Part shown: positions 1-5,580 of the stretch, piece by piece
Numbering within the stretch: the stretch's first letter is position 1
Layout of the letters: every line of letters starts with the position of its first letter
Source: JBBTCX01 sp038043045
Lineage (GTDB): Bacteria > Planctomycetota > Phycisphaerae > UBA1845
Direction: 5' to 3'
DNA: 5,630 bases
Assembly: GCA_038043045.1 (NCBI GenBank)
Contig: JBBTCX010000293.1
Location: forward strand, 1 to 5,630
Made by a program: the position numbers and the translations under genes
The notes under the pieces: model-generated
What the model was told of the DNA's origin: nothing
Database searches by the model: none
The model's input: only the letters and a program-made list of their open reading frames with translations

Positions 1-52
1 CTTTTTTCGTTCTTCCTTTTTTCTTCTTCTTGATCCTTTGTCCCTTGGCCAT
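1..52 (-). CDS. Start of a lysine-rich small protein (partial, runs off left edge)
   Basis: On the minus strand an ATG at 52-50 opens a frame that stays open to the window edge and reads MAKGQRIKKKKKGRTKK. Nine of the 17 visible residues are Lys and two are Arg. This looks like the N-terminus of a short basic protein. Small lysine-rich hypothetical proteins beginning MAKG or MSKG are, as I recall, widespread in bacteria, but I cannot assign a function. It lies 86 bases downstream of the DinB-like gene on the same strand and could share its transcript. Against it, no Shine-Dalgarno sequence is visible upstream of the ATG, and the purine tract behind the lysines could be simple-sequence DNA. 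The C-terminus is not in the window. Confidence 0.35.
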   Translation of the reverse strand, partial: MAKGQRIKKKKKGRTKK

Positions 53-138
53 TTGCGAAAAGTAACGATTCGGGCCGGCGAATCAACAACCTGATGGCGC
101 CCATGCAACATAATCGCAATTTGGCAATCGTGACGCGC

Positions 139-636
139 CTACACCGGTTTACGAACCCAAACCATATAGTCCAATTCCGGCGGAGTTCCGCCCAATCGGC
201 GAATCATGTTCACTGCTTGCGCCCGATGGTGCGTCGAGTGGGCGAATCCTTGAAGGATCATGTCTATCAACGAGGCTTGGAAAAGTCTCCCTTTGGAATC
301 TCGATAAACGATGACACGCGAAAAATCGCCCGGTTGGGTCGTGCAAAGGAATGTCACACACGCCTCGGCGTTTTGTCGGAATCGATCCCCCAATTCGACG
401 ACGGATGTTTTTTCATCTTCACTGGGCCACTTGGTTTCCGCTTTTCCTTGCCAACGTTGTAGCCAGACGAATTCACCGTTGTAGATATGAATCAGCGTTC
501 TTCGAAGCGACCCCACTCCCATATCAAAGGCCCGATCGAGTTGTTCATCGGTGTGCGACGCCGCGCTTTGCAAAAGCGCCTCGTTCGCCCAGATCCCGTG
601 TCGATGCATGGCCTGGATCATGTCGATTGCGTGCAT
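139..636 (-). CDS. DinB-family putative metal-dependent enzyme
   Basis: This is a 165-residue protein with the four-helix-bundle DinB/YfiT fold. These are small cytoplasmic proteins that usually bind a divalent metal through three histidines; characterised relatives include thiol transferases and damage-inducible proteins of unknown activity. The expected ligands are visible: His50 in LIHIYNGE, and His133 and His137 in the HxxxH of HSTHHRAQ. The N-terminal HRHGIWANEALL and the C-terminal LGGTPPELDYMVWVR are also typical, and the length fits the family. I chose the ATG at 636 over an in-frame GTG at 672 because a strong AGGAG lies 8 bases upstream of it. The gene is 50 bases downstream of the thioesterase gene on the same strand, perhaps in one transcript. 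The substrate cannot be predicted. Confidence 0.85.
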   Translation of the reverse strand: MHAIDMIQAMHRHGIWANEALLQSAASHTDEQLDRAFDMGVGSLRRTLIHIYNGEFVWLQRWQGKAETKWPSEDEKTSVVELGDRFRQNAEACVTFLCTTQPGDFSRVIVYRDSKGRLFQASLIDMILQGFAHSTHHRAQAVNMIRRLGGTPPELDYMVWVRKPV

Positions 637-644
637 GGTGTTGT

Positions 645-650
645 CTCCTC
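645..650 (-). promoter_or_regulatory. Ribosome binding site of the DinB-family gene
   Basis: The minus strand reads GAGGAG followed by an 8-base spacer (ACAACACC) and then ATG at 636. It is the strongest Shine-Dalgarno match in the window. It fixes the start of the DinB-like protein at 636 rather than at the upstream GTG (672). Confidence 0.75.
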
Positions 651-686
651 TCCCCCAATGATACTCAACCACGAACCGGGCGAAAG

Positions 687-1091
687 TTACGCCGAAAAGA
701 TAGACGTGGGTTGGCCGGATTCGTTAACGCAGACGAAGACGACGTCGGCCTGTGTAACTTCGACCAGTTCGTCTGGATCATGTCGGCGGCGCGCACAAAC
801 ACGAACGTGAATGGTCATGGAGCTTTTGCCGATGCGCGTGGCTTGGGCGTAAAGGCTGAGCACGTCGCCGACGAATACCGGGCGATGAAACTCGACCTTA
901 TCCAAGGCCACGGTGACATACCGCGCATGAGCCTGACGCATGGCTTCCACATAGGCGGCTTGGTCGATCAGGGAAAGGATCACCCCGCCGAAAATCGTCC
1001 CTTCGGCATTCGTATCCCGCGGCATCATCACCACACGAATGGCCGGTTCACCGTTGGGGGGCTTAGGGAGGCTAGTCTTTGATTGACTCAT
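687..1091 (-). CDS. Acyl-CoA thioesterase, YciA-like hotdog fold
   Basis: This 134-residue cytoplasmic protein should hydrolyse acyl-CoA thioesters to free acid and CoA. The conserved opening of the hotdog domain is clear: RDTNAEGTIFGGVILSLID (residues 25-43). It has the FGG turn before the central helix and an Asp (Asp43) at the position of the catalytic aspartate in YciA-type enzymes. The next strands, YVTVALDKVEFHRPVFVGDVL (58-78) and GKSSMTIHVRV (88-98), also match the family. The length is normal for a single-domain member. The ATG at 1091 has only a weak GGA upstream, but no other start fits the domain. The gene sits between the glycosyltransferase (59-base gap) and the DinB-like gene (50-base gap). 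Chain-length preference cannot be read from the sequence; a general CoA-recycling role is an inference. Confidence 0.9.
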   Translation of the reverse strand: MSQSKTSLPKPPNGEPAIRVVMMPRDTNAEGTIFGGVILSLIDQAAYVEAMRQAHARYVTVALDKVEFHRPVFVGDVLSLYAQATRIGKSSMTIHVRVCARRRHDPDELVEVTQADVVFVCVNESGQPTSIFSA

Positions 1092-1150
1092 TGAAAAAAT
1101 CCATGGAAATGCAGTGAATACACGGTACTTCGTTCAAAATGCACTCTCGA

Positions 1151-1939
1151 TCAAATCCATCGCCGAAACAAGTATAGACCCGTTGACACAACGAAGACAG
1201 ATACCAAAAAGACTGCGGTACAGGTTGCCAATGGGAAACGGTACCGGTAAAGCCGCCAAAGGTGTTTGAGGAAACGAAACCCCTCCTTTGATCCGAATTT
1301 TGTCTTACCCGCGGTTCGGGGAGCGAATTGAATGGGAACCTCTGCCGGGTTGCGGCATCCGGATTTGACATACAGCTCCAAGGCGATTTTGTATCCAATG
1401 GGACTGACGTTCGTTGCTTGCAACCACGCATCTTTTCGGAGGGCAAAGAACCCCGACATCGGGTCGCTCAACGGTGCAAGCGGACGGGCGAGATGAGTTG
1501 CCAATCGGCTAATCCACTGACGAAGCTTCGGCCAATTCGGATCGAGCTTTCCACCGCCGGCGTACCTTGTCCCGATAACGAAATCGACCTTGGGGTCGTC
1601 GAGCTTATTCAACAAGTCCGGGATCAACTCCGGAGGATGCTGAAGATCGGCATCGAGAACCAGCAACCGTCCGTATCGCGCTTCCCCAAAACCAGCCAAC
1701 ACGGCGCTGGAAAGACCCCTTTCGGTTTTTCGGACGATAAGCCGAACGGGATAGCTCGACTTCAGCGATTCGACCAATTCCTCGGAGCCGTCTTGTGAGT
1801 TGTCATCGACGAGAATGAGTTCGGATTCCATCCCCGCTTTTCGAACCGCCGCGAAAACGCGCTCGATCAAGGGTCGCAAATTTGCAGCTTCCCGATAGGT
1901 TGGGACGATGATAGACGCAGCCGACTGGGGGTCAGACAT
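1151..1939 (-). CDS. Family 2 glycosyltransferase, polyprenol-phosphate mannosyltransferase (DPM1)-like
   Basis: This is a 262-residue GT-A glycosyltransferase. DPM1-like enzymes move mannose (or another sugar) from a nucleotide sugar to a polyprenyl phosphate at the cytoplasmic face of the membrane, supplying donors for glycan or protein glycosylation. Visible motifs are ASIIVPTYREAANL (8-21), LILVDDNSQDGS (41-52), the metal-binding DAD in LVLDADLQHPPE (96-98), FVIGTRYAGGG (120-130), SDPMSGFFALRKDAW (158-172) and the acceptor-loop region GYKIALELYVKSG (182-194). A single hydrophobic segment at about 236-258 should anchor the C-terminus. The frame stays open upstream to 2269, but I place the start at the ATG at 1939, eight residues before the first catalytic strand. 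The upstream part would overlap mlaE and has no domain character. No good Shine-Dalgarno sequence is seen. Sugar specificity is unproven. Confidence 0.87.
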   Translation of the reverse strand: MSDPQSAASIIVPTYREAANLRPLIERVFAAVRKAGMESELILVDDNSQDGSEELVESLKSSYPVRLIVRKTERGLSSAVLAGFGEARYGRLLVLDADLQHPPELIPDLLNKLDDPKVDFVIGTRYAGGGKLDPNWPKLRQWISRLATHLARPLAPLSDPMSGFFALRKDAWLQATNVSPIGYKIALELYVKSGCRNPAEVPIQFAPRTAGKTKFGSKEGFRFLKHLWRLYRYRFPLATCTAVFLVSVFVVSTGLYLFRRWI

Positions 1940-1986
1940 GTACCAGATGATAGTCGCCGTGGAGAATGCCACAATGCAAGCGATCG

Positions 1987-2004
1987 GTTTGACACCCGTC
2001 AAAC
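1987..2004. repeat. Perfect inverted repeat, possible operator
   Basis: GTTTGAC and its exact complement GTCAAAC flank a 4-base ACCC spacer. The site lies between two divergent genes, where a dimeric regulator could bind. Each arm also contains a TTGAC -35 core, one per strand. The dyad is seen directly; its function is an inference, and a 7-base arm can arise by chance. Confidence 0.4.
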
Positions 2005-2017
2005 GTCTCGGTACATA
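1989..2017 (+). promoter_or_regulatory. Candidate sigma-70 promoter for the mla operon
   Basis: A consensus TTGACA (1989-1994) is followed after 17 bases by TACATA (2012-2017), a poor -10 box with three of six matches. Transcription would start around 2024, about 65 bases before the mlaE start. The perfect -35 box with ideal spacing favours it; the weak -10 box is against it. Confidence 0.3.
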
Positions 2018-2073
2018 CGCGCTGCCGCGCGGTCGTATTGGGAATTGGGTTTTTGAGGATAAGGCAAACGAGT

Positions 2074-2079
2074 AGAGGG
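2074..2079 (+). promoter_or_regulatory. Ribosome binding site of mlaE
   Basis: AGAGGG ends 8 bases before the TTG at 2088. This spacing supports TTG as the start codon in preference to the in-frame GTG at 2097, which would leave a 17-base gap. Confidence 0.55.
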
Positions 2080-2087
2080 TTCCGTTC

Positions 2088-2897
2088 TTGTTTTCTGTGA
2101 TTGGTTCAAGCACATGCAATGCCCTCTCGGCCCTGGGCCAATTCTGGGTCTTCGTCTGGCACATGATCTGGTGGTTGGTTCCGGGCCTACCCAGTCTCCG
2201 CACCTGGCTTCGATGCATGCCCCTCATGTACGAAGTCGGAAATCGCACCGTACCCGTCATCATGGTCACCGGGACGTTTGTAGGATTGGTCCTCGCGGTG
2301 CAAAGCTATGACCAGCTCAAAGCCGCCGGTTTCGAACAACAGATGGGCGTCTTGGTTTCCCTGACCCTGGTCCAAGAACTTGGCCCGGTGCTCGCCGGAT
2401 TGATGGTCGCCGGTCGTGTGGGTGGAGCACTCACCGCGGAACTGGCAACCATGCAAATCACCGAGCAGATCATGGCCTTGAGCGTCATGGGCACCGACCC
2501 CATGAAACAACTCGTCGTTCCCCGATTCCTAGCGTGTTTTTTGCTCACTCCGCTGTTGACGTTCTTTTGCGTTTTTTTTGGCACCATCGCGGGCTGGATC
2601 GTGGCCGTTCAGTTGAAAGGAATCGCATCCGGGCCTTACTGGTTTTTCATCGCCAATGCCGTCGGCAAATGGGATTTCTTAACCGGACTCGTGAAAAGCA
2701 TGGTGTTCGGCGGCATGATCGGACTGATTGCCTGCTACAAGGGCTTTCACTGTCGCCCTGGCGCCGAAGGCGTGGGCCGCGCTTGCACCGAGTCCTTCGT
2801 CGTCAGCTTTCTCGTCATTCTCATCACCGATTTCTTCATCGGAGTGTTGATGTCCGGATTGTATAAAGGTCTCTTTGGATTCAAACCGTTGATTTGA
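2088..2897 (+). CDS. mlaE: MlaE-family permease of a phospholipid ABC transporter
   Basis: This 269-residue inner-membrane protein should form the dimeric channel of an Mla-type lipid transporter that moves phospholipid between the inner membrane and the periplasmic MCE protein. The family hallmark is plain: LVQELGPVLAGLMVAGRVGGALTAELATM (residues 94-122), the cytoplasmic coupling region that meets MlaF. It is followed by MGTDPMKQLVVPRFLA (134-149) and the C-terminal signature YKGFHCRPGAEGVGRACTE (217-235). Hydrophobic segments lie at about 20-33, 55-72, 89-108, 147-175, 203-217 and 236-258. The length is normal for the family. The start is a TTG with AGAGGG 8 bases upstream; a GTG three codons later is the alternative. 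It is the first gene of the operon, 16 bases ahead of mlaF. Confidence 0.93.
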   Translation: MFSVIGSSTCNALSALGQFWVFVWHMIWWLVPGLPSLRTWLRCMPLMYEVGNRTVPVIMVTGTFVGLVLAVQSYDQLKAAGFEQQMGVLVSLTLVQELGPVLAGLMVAGRVGGALTAELATMQITEQIMALSVMGTDPMKQLVVPRFLACFLLTPLLTFFCVFFGTIAGWIVAVQLKGIASGPYWFFIANAVGKWDFLTGLVKSMVFGGMIGLIACYKGFHCRPGAEGVGRACTESFVVSFLVILITDFFIGVLMSGLYKGLFGFKPLI

Positions 2898-2913
2898 TGA
2901 CACGCTCAACGAT

Positions 2914-3708
2914 ATGCACGACACACGCACAACATCCCAAGAGCCGATCGTCCGCCTTGTCGGTTTACACAAAAGATTCGGCGATTTGGTCGTGCTCGAC
3001 GGCGCCGATTTGGATCTCCAACCGGGAAAGACCACGGTGATCATCGGCGAGTCGGGATGCGGCAAGAGCGTGCTGTTGAAGCATATCGTGCGTTTGTTGC
3101 GACCCGACAGCGGCGAGGTGTACTTTCGCGAGGAACGAATCGACAACCTCCGCGAACGAGAGCTGGTTCACCTTCGCCCGCGATTCGGGTTTCTGTTTCA
3201 ACTGAGCGCGTTGTTCGATTCCATGAGCGTGGGGGACAACGTGGCCTTCCCGATTCGGGAACACACTCGAAAAAAACGCCACGAAATCGCGGAGATCGTT
3301 CGCTCAAAACTGTCGATGGTCGGACTCGATGGCATCCAAAAAAAATGGCCGGCGGAGCTTTCCGGCGGGCAAAAAAAACGCGTCGCCCTCGCTCGGGCGA
3401 TTGCTTTAGACCCCGAAGTTATCCTCTATGATGAACCGACCACCGGCTTGGACCCTCCGCGCGCCGACGTCATCAATGAGCTGATTCTGAAATTGCAGCG
3501 CGAACTTCATGTGACCGGCGTGGTCGTGACCCATGACATGGTGAGTGCCCGAAGGGTGGCGGATCGAATAGTGATGTTGCACGGCGGCAAGTTCATTTTC
3601 GACGGCACTGCGGACTCCATTTTGAAAACCGACGATGCGCGTGTGAAGTGCTTTGTCGAAGGTCGTTGTTCCCAGGATGAGATCGCCTCTTTGGGCCAAG
3701 CGAGGTAA
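2914..3708 (+). CDS. mlaF: MlaF-family ATPase of a phospholipid ABC transporter
   Basis: This 264-residue cytoplasmic ATPase powers the MlaE permease. All ABC motifs are intact: Walker A GESGCGKS (45-52), Q-loop at Gln96 in FLFQLSALFDSMSVGDNV, signature LSGGQKKR (149-156), Walker B VILYDEP (169-175) with Glu174, D-loop TGLDP (177-181) and switch His207 in VVTHDM. The SALFDSMSVGDNVAFPIRE stretch is typical of MlaF rather than of other importer ATPases. The ATG at 2914 has no clear Shine-Dalgarno sequence, so translation may depend on coupling to mlaE, which stops 16 bases upstream. The gene ends 3 bases before mlaD. Three long A runs (3270-3276, 3338-3345 and 3371-3378) lie within about 110 bases and encode Lys pairs. 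The conserved motifs continue in frame across them, so there is no sign of a frameshift. Confidence 0.95.
   Translation: MHDTRTTSQEPIVRLVGLHKRFGDLVVLDGADLDLQPGKTTVIIGESGCGKSVLLKHIVRLLRPDSGEVYFREERIDNLRERELVHLRPRFGFLFQLSALFDSMSVGDNVAFPIREHTRKKRHEIAEIVRSKLSMVGLDGIQKKWPAELSGGQKKRVALARAIALDPEVILYDEPTTGLDPPRADVINELILKLQRELHVTGVVVTHDMVSARRVADRIVMLHGGKFIFDGTADSILKTDDARVKCFVEGRCSQDEIASLGQAR
3702..3706 (+). promoter_or_regulatory. Ribosome binding site of mlaD, overlapping the mlaF stop
   Basis: GAGGT lies 5 bases before the ATG at 3712 and overlaps the TAA of mlaF (3706-3708). This arrangement suggests translational coupling of the two genes. Confidence 0.55.
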
Positions 3709-3711
3709 CCC

Positions 3712-4836
3712 ATGAAAGAAACAACCCGAAACATGATGGTGGGGATATTCGTCCTCTCTTCCCTGACCATCCTCGGCATCTTGATGATCTGGTTCGGAGA
3801 AACCCCGCGCTGGATTCAGCGCGGCGAATGGCCACTCAAAATCATCGGCATCAACGAAATCCGCGGAATCGAAGAGGGCAGCCCGGTCTCCATGAGCGGC
3901 GTCGAAATCGGACGCGTGTCCAGCCTCACTTTCGAAAAATCCACTCATCCCGGTCGTGGTGTTATTATAAACACACGGATCAGAACGCGCTACTCAGTAC
4001 CCCAGGGTTCCGTCGCCAGAATCTACGGGGCCATGCTCGGGCTCGGCACCGGCGAGATCAACATTATCGTTCCCGCCGTCGAAACGCCGCCCTTCGATAA
4101 ATCGGGAACCGCCCTCATCACCGGTCAGATGGCCAGCGTGGTTCGTGAGGTGCTCAGCGAGGATTTTTTCGCCTCCTTCATCCGCACCATCGATCACTTC
4201 GGCAATTTCGCCCAAGCGGCCAAACCAGCCGCGGAAAACCTATCGAAACTGCTGGAGCAGCGAACGGTAACGTCCGTGGATGAACCCGGCGCTGCCGATC
4301 GCGGAATGACGCCGAATCTCTCCACGGCGGTTGAGAGGCTGGACCGACTCGTGGCCCATGCCAACGAAGTGCTCGGTGATCCCCAAGTGAAGGATAATCT
4401 AAAGTCCGTCGCCGGCGATCTTCGCCAAGCTTCCGGCGATCTAAGGAAAACTGTCGAACTTTGGCAAACCGAAACCCGAAAGCTTTCCGACAATCTAAAC
4501 AGCGGAATCATTCGCACCGACGACGGGATTCAAAACGTACTCGGAAAGCTGGTGTCCGTCGCCGATCGATTGGACGGCACGGCCAAGAACCTCCATGAAG
4601 CCAGCAACCAGGTCGCCGACGGTTCGGGTACCATAGGCCGCTTGGTGAAAGACCCGCGATTGTACGAAGCCGCCGTGCTGACCTTCGAACGACTCTCGGA
4701 ATTCGTGTCGACGATCAATCGAATCGCCGGGAAAATCGAAGAGGATGGATATATCACGCTGGGTCAAAAAACAATCGTGGGGACGCCCACCAAAAATTTC
4801 CCGGTGGGCGATCGAACCACGGCTCCCAAGGAGTAG
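3712..4836 (+). CDS. mlaD: MlaD-like MCE-domain lipid-binding protein with long helical tail
   Basis: This 374-residue protein is anchored in the inner membrane by one N-terminal helix (about residues 9-28), with the rest in the periplasm. A single MCE domain follows (about 41-122): INEIRGIEEGSPVSMSGVEIGRVSSLTF, and later GSVARIYGAMLGLGTGEINIIV, match the family's opening and pore-loop end. MCE domains form hexameric rings with a hydrophobic pore that passes phospholipids. Residues 145-345 are mostly predicted helix of coiled-coil character (AVERLDRLVAHANEVL, LRQASGDLRKTVEL, LVSVADRLDGTAKNL), ending in GSGTIGRLVKDPRLYEA (304-320), a motif I recall from long MlaD-like proteins. Escherichia coli MlaD is about 183 residues, so this is roughly twice as long. 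It is the last gene of the operon. Mce or TGD2-like is an equally fair label; no MlaC partner is nearby. Confidence 0.9.
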   Translation: MKETTRNMMVGIFVLSSLTILGILMIWFGETPRWIQRGEWPLKIIGINEIRGIEEGSPVSMSGVEIGRVSSLTFEKSTHPGRGVIINTRIRTRYSVPQGSVARIYGAMLGLGTGEINIIVPAVETPPFDKSGTALITGQMASVVREVLSEDFFASFIRTIDHFGNFAQAAKPAAENLSKLLEQRTVTSVDEPGAADRGMTPNLSTAVERLDRLVAHANEVLGDPQVKDNLKSVAGDLRQASGDLRKTVELWQTETRKLSDNLNSGIIRTDDGIQNVLGKLVSVADRLDGTAKNLHEASNQVADGSGTIGRLVKDPRLYEAAVLTFERLSEFVSTINRIAGKIEEDGYITLGQKTIVGTPTKNFPVGDRTTAPKE

Positions 4837-4856
4837 CCCCGTTTTTTCGGGAGATT

Positions 4857-4879
4857 GTAGGTCGGGTCATCGACCCGAC
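4857..4879 (+). repeat. REP-like palindrome, unit 1
   Basis: A GTAG head (4857-4860) is followed directly by a perfect hairpin: 8-base arms GTCGGGTC and GACCCGAC around an ATC loop (4861-4879). It sits between mlaD and the ExoD-family gene. REP elements linked to RAYT transposases characteristically have a GTAG or GGAG tetranucleotide at the foot of a palindrome. No T-tract follows, so it is not a standard rho-independent terminator, although it could stabilise the 3' end of mla mRNA. Confidence 0.55.
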
Positions 4880-4888
4880 ACCCGAAAC

Positions 4889-4912
4889 GTAGGGCGGGCT
4901 CCGCGCGGAGCC
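4889..4912 (+). repeat. REP-like palindrome, unit 2
   Basis: This is a second GTAG head (4889-4892), 32 bases after the first and in the same orientation. It is followed by GGCG and then a perfect 16-base palindrome GGCTCCGC/GCGGAGCC (4897-4912). The two units share GTAGGkCGGG but have different palindromes. It ends 20 bases before the ExoD-family start at 4933. It has no T-tract. Confidence 0.5.
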
Positions 4913-4922
4913 ACATAGCAAC

Positions 4923-4927
4923 AAGGA
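4923..4927 (+). promoter_or_regulatory. Ribosome binding site of the ExoD-family gene
   Basis: AAGGA lies 5 bases before the ATG at 4933. The same bases overlap the in-frame ATG at 4927, so that earlier codon is unlikely to be the start. Confidence 0.5.
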
Positions 4928-4932
4928 TGTTC

Positions 4933-5580
4933 ATGTCCATCGCCACACCACGAATAGAAAAGCGCATGTCCGAGGTGTTGAAGGAGGCCGCCGCCACCCT
5001 GTCCGGCGAAAGCGTCAAGCTTCGTGACCTGCTGGATCACGTGGGCGAGCAAGGTCTGTTGACCACTTCGCTTTTCCTGACCCTTCCATTCTTGGTGTTA
5101 CCGGTTTCCATTCCGGGTGTGAGCACGGTGTTTGGATTGTTGATCGTACTTTTTGCCGTGGGCGTGACGCGCAATCGGGTTCCGTGGTTGCCGAATCGGT
5201 TGATGAATCGTGAGTTTCCCCGCGAGCCAATCTCGCGCATGTTGGAGCGCGGTGCGCGATTTTGCGTACGGATCGAGCGAATGGTTCGACCGCGACTGCT
5301 CTTCCTAAGCACCGGACGGGGCATGACCCGCGTCAACGGCTTGGGCTTGGTGGTCAGCGGACTTCTCTTGATGGTCCCGTTTCCGCTGGTGCCCTTTGCC
5401 AACACCTTGCCGGCGTTGGCCGTTCTGCTGTTGTCGTTGGGAATTCTGGAGCGTGATGGGCTCTTCATCCTCGCCGGCTATGTGACAATTGTTGGCACCG
5501 TTGTGTACTTTTCGTTCCTCTTCGCCGGCGCCTGGCTGGCCGGATCAGGGTTACACCAACTCATCTTTGGTGCATCCTAG
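4933..5580 (+). CDS. ExoD-family exopolysaccharide-synthesis membrane protein
   Basis: This 215-residue inner-membrane protein belongs to the ExoD family, named after a rhizobial gene needed for normal exopolysaccharide production and nodule invasion. Its biochemical role is unknown. The N-terminal part is soluble and helical (LRDLLDHVGEQG, 30-41). It is followed by hydrophobic segments at about 45-60, 64-78, 137-153, 158-172 and 177-202. The best family signature is VPFPLVPFANTLPALAVLLLSLGILERDGLFILAGY (148-183), close to the usual Pro-rich, NTLPAL and RDG pattern; PVSIPGVSTVFG (57-68) is also typical. Length and architecture are normal. I chose the ATG at 4933 because AAGGA precedes it at a suitable distance. 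It follows mlaD by 96 bases that include the REP-like pair, so it may be a separate transcript or a read-through from mla. Confidence 0.85.
   Translation: MSIATPRIEKRMSEVLKEAAATLSGESVKLRDLLDHVGEQGLLTTSLFLTLPFLVLPVSIPGVSTVFGLLIVLFAVGVTRNRVPWLPNRLMNREFPREPISRMLERGARFCVRIERMVRPRLLFLSTGRGMTRVNGLGLVVSGLLLMVPFPLVPFANTLPALAVLLLSLGILERDGLFILAGYVTIVGTVVYFSFLFAGAWLAGSGLHQLIFGAS

Larger units (their letters stand above)
1940..2087. promoter_or_regulatory. Divergent intergenic control region
   Basis: These 148 bases separate the start of the minus-strand glycosyltransferase from the plus-strand mla operon, so promoters for both clusters should lie here. The clearest structure is the inverted repeat at 1987-2004, which carries TTGAC in each arm. 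No open frame with coding character was seen in the gap. Confidence 0.55.

Noticed and set aside
1..30. Pyrimidine-rich stretch as a terminator U-tract or simple repeat element
   Set aside because: No stable GC hairpin precedes it on the plus strand, and its complement is explained at least as well as lysine codons of the edge ORF.
637..672. GTG start at 672 for the DinB-family protein
   Set aside because: The internal ATG at 636 has a strong AGGAG at 8 bases, and the extra 12 residues precede the usual DinB N-terminus.
351..1082. A 243-codon plus-strand open frame
   Set aside because: It lies opposite the DinB-family and thioesterase genes, both with clear family motifs. Its translation is Arg- and His-rich with no recognisable domain, as expected for a shadow frame.
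1072..1104. A 10-codon minus-strand ORF (MDFFNESIKD) overlapping the thioesterase start
   Set aside because: It has no Shine-Dalgarno sequence and overlaps the thioesterase start in another frame. A leader peptide is not supported.
1328..1798. A 156-codon plus-strand open frame
   Set aside because: It lies entirely antisense to the catalytic part of the glycosyltransferase and shows no domain of its own.
1940..2269. Upstream extension of the glycosyltransferase frame by 110 residues
   Set aside because: It overlaps the well-supported start of mlaE on the other strand, has no recognisable domain, and the catalytic domain begins just after the ATG at 1939.
4838..4851. CCCG-T6-CGGG after the mlaD stop as a rho-independent terminator
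   Set aside because: The T run is in the loop rather than after the stem, and the stem has only four base pairs.
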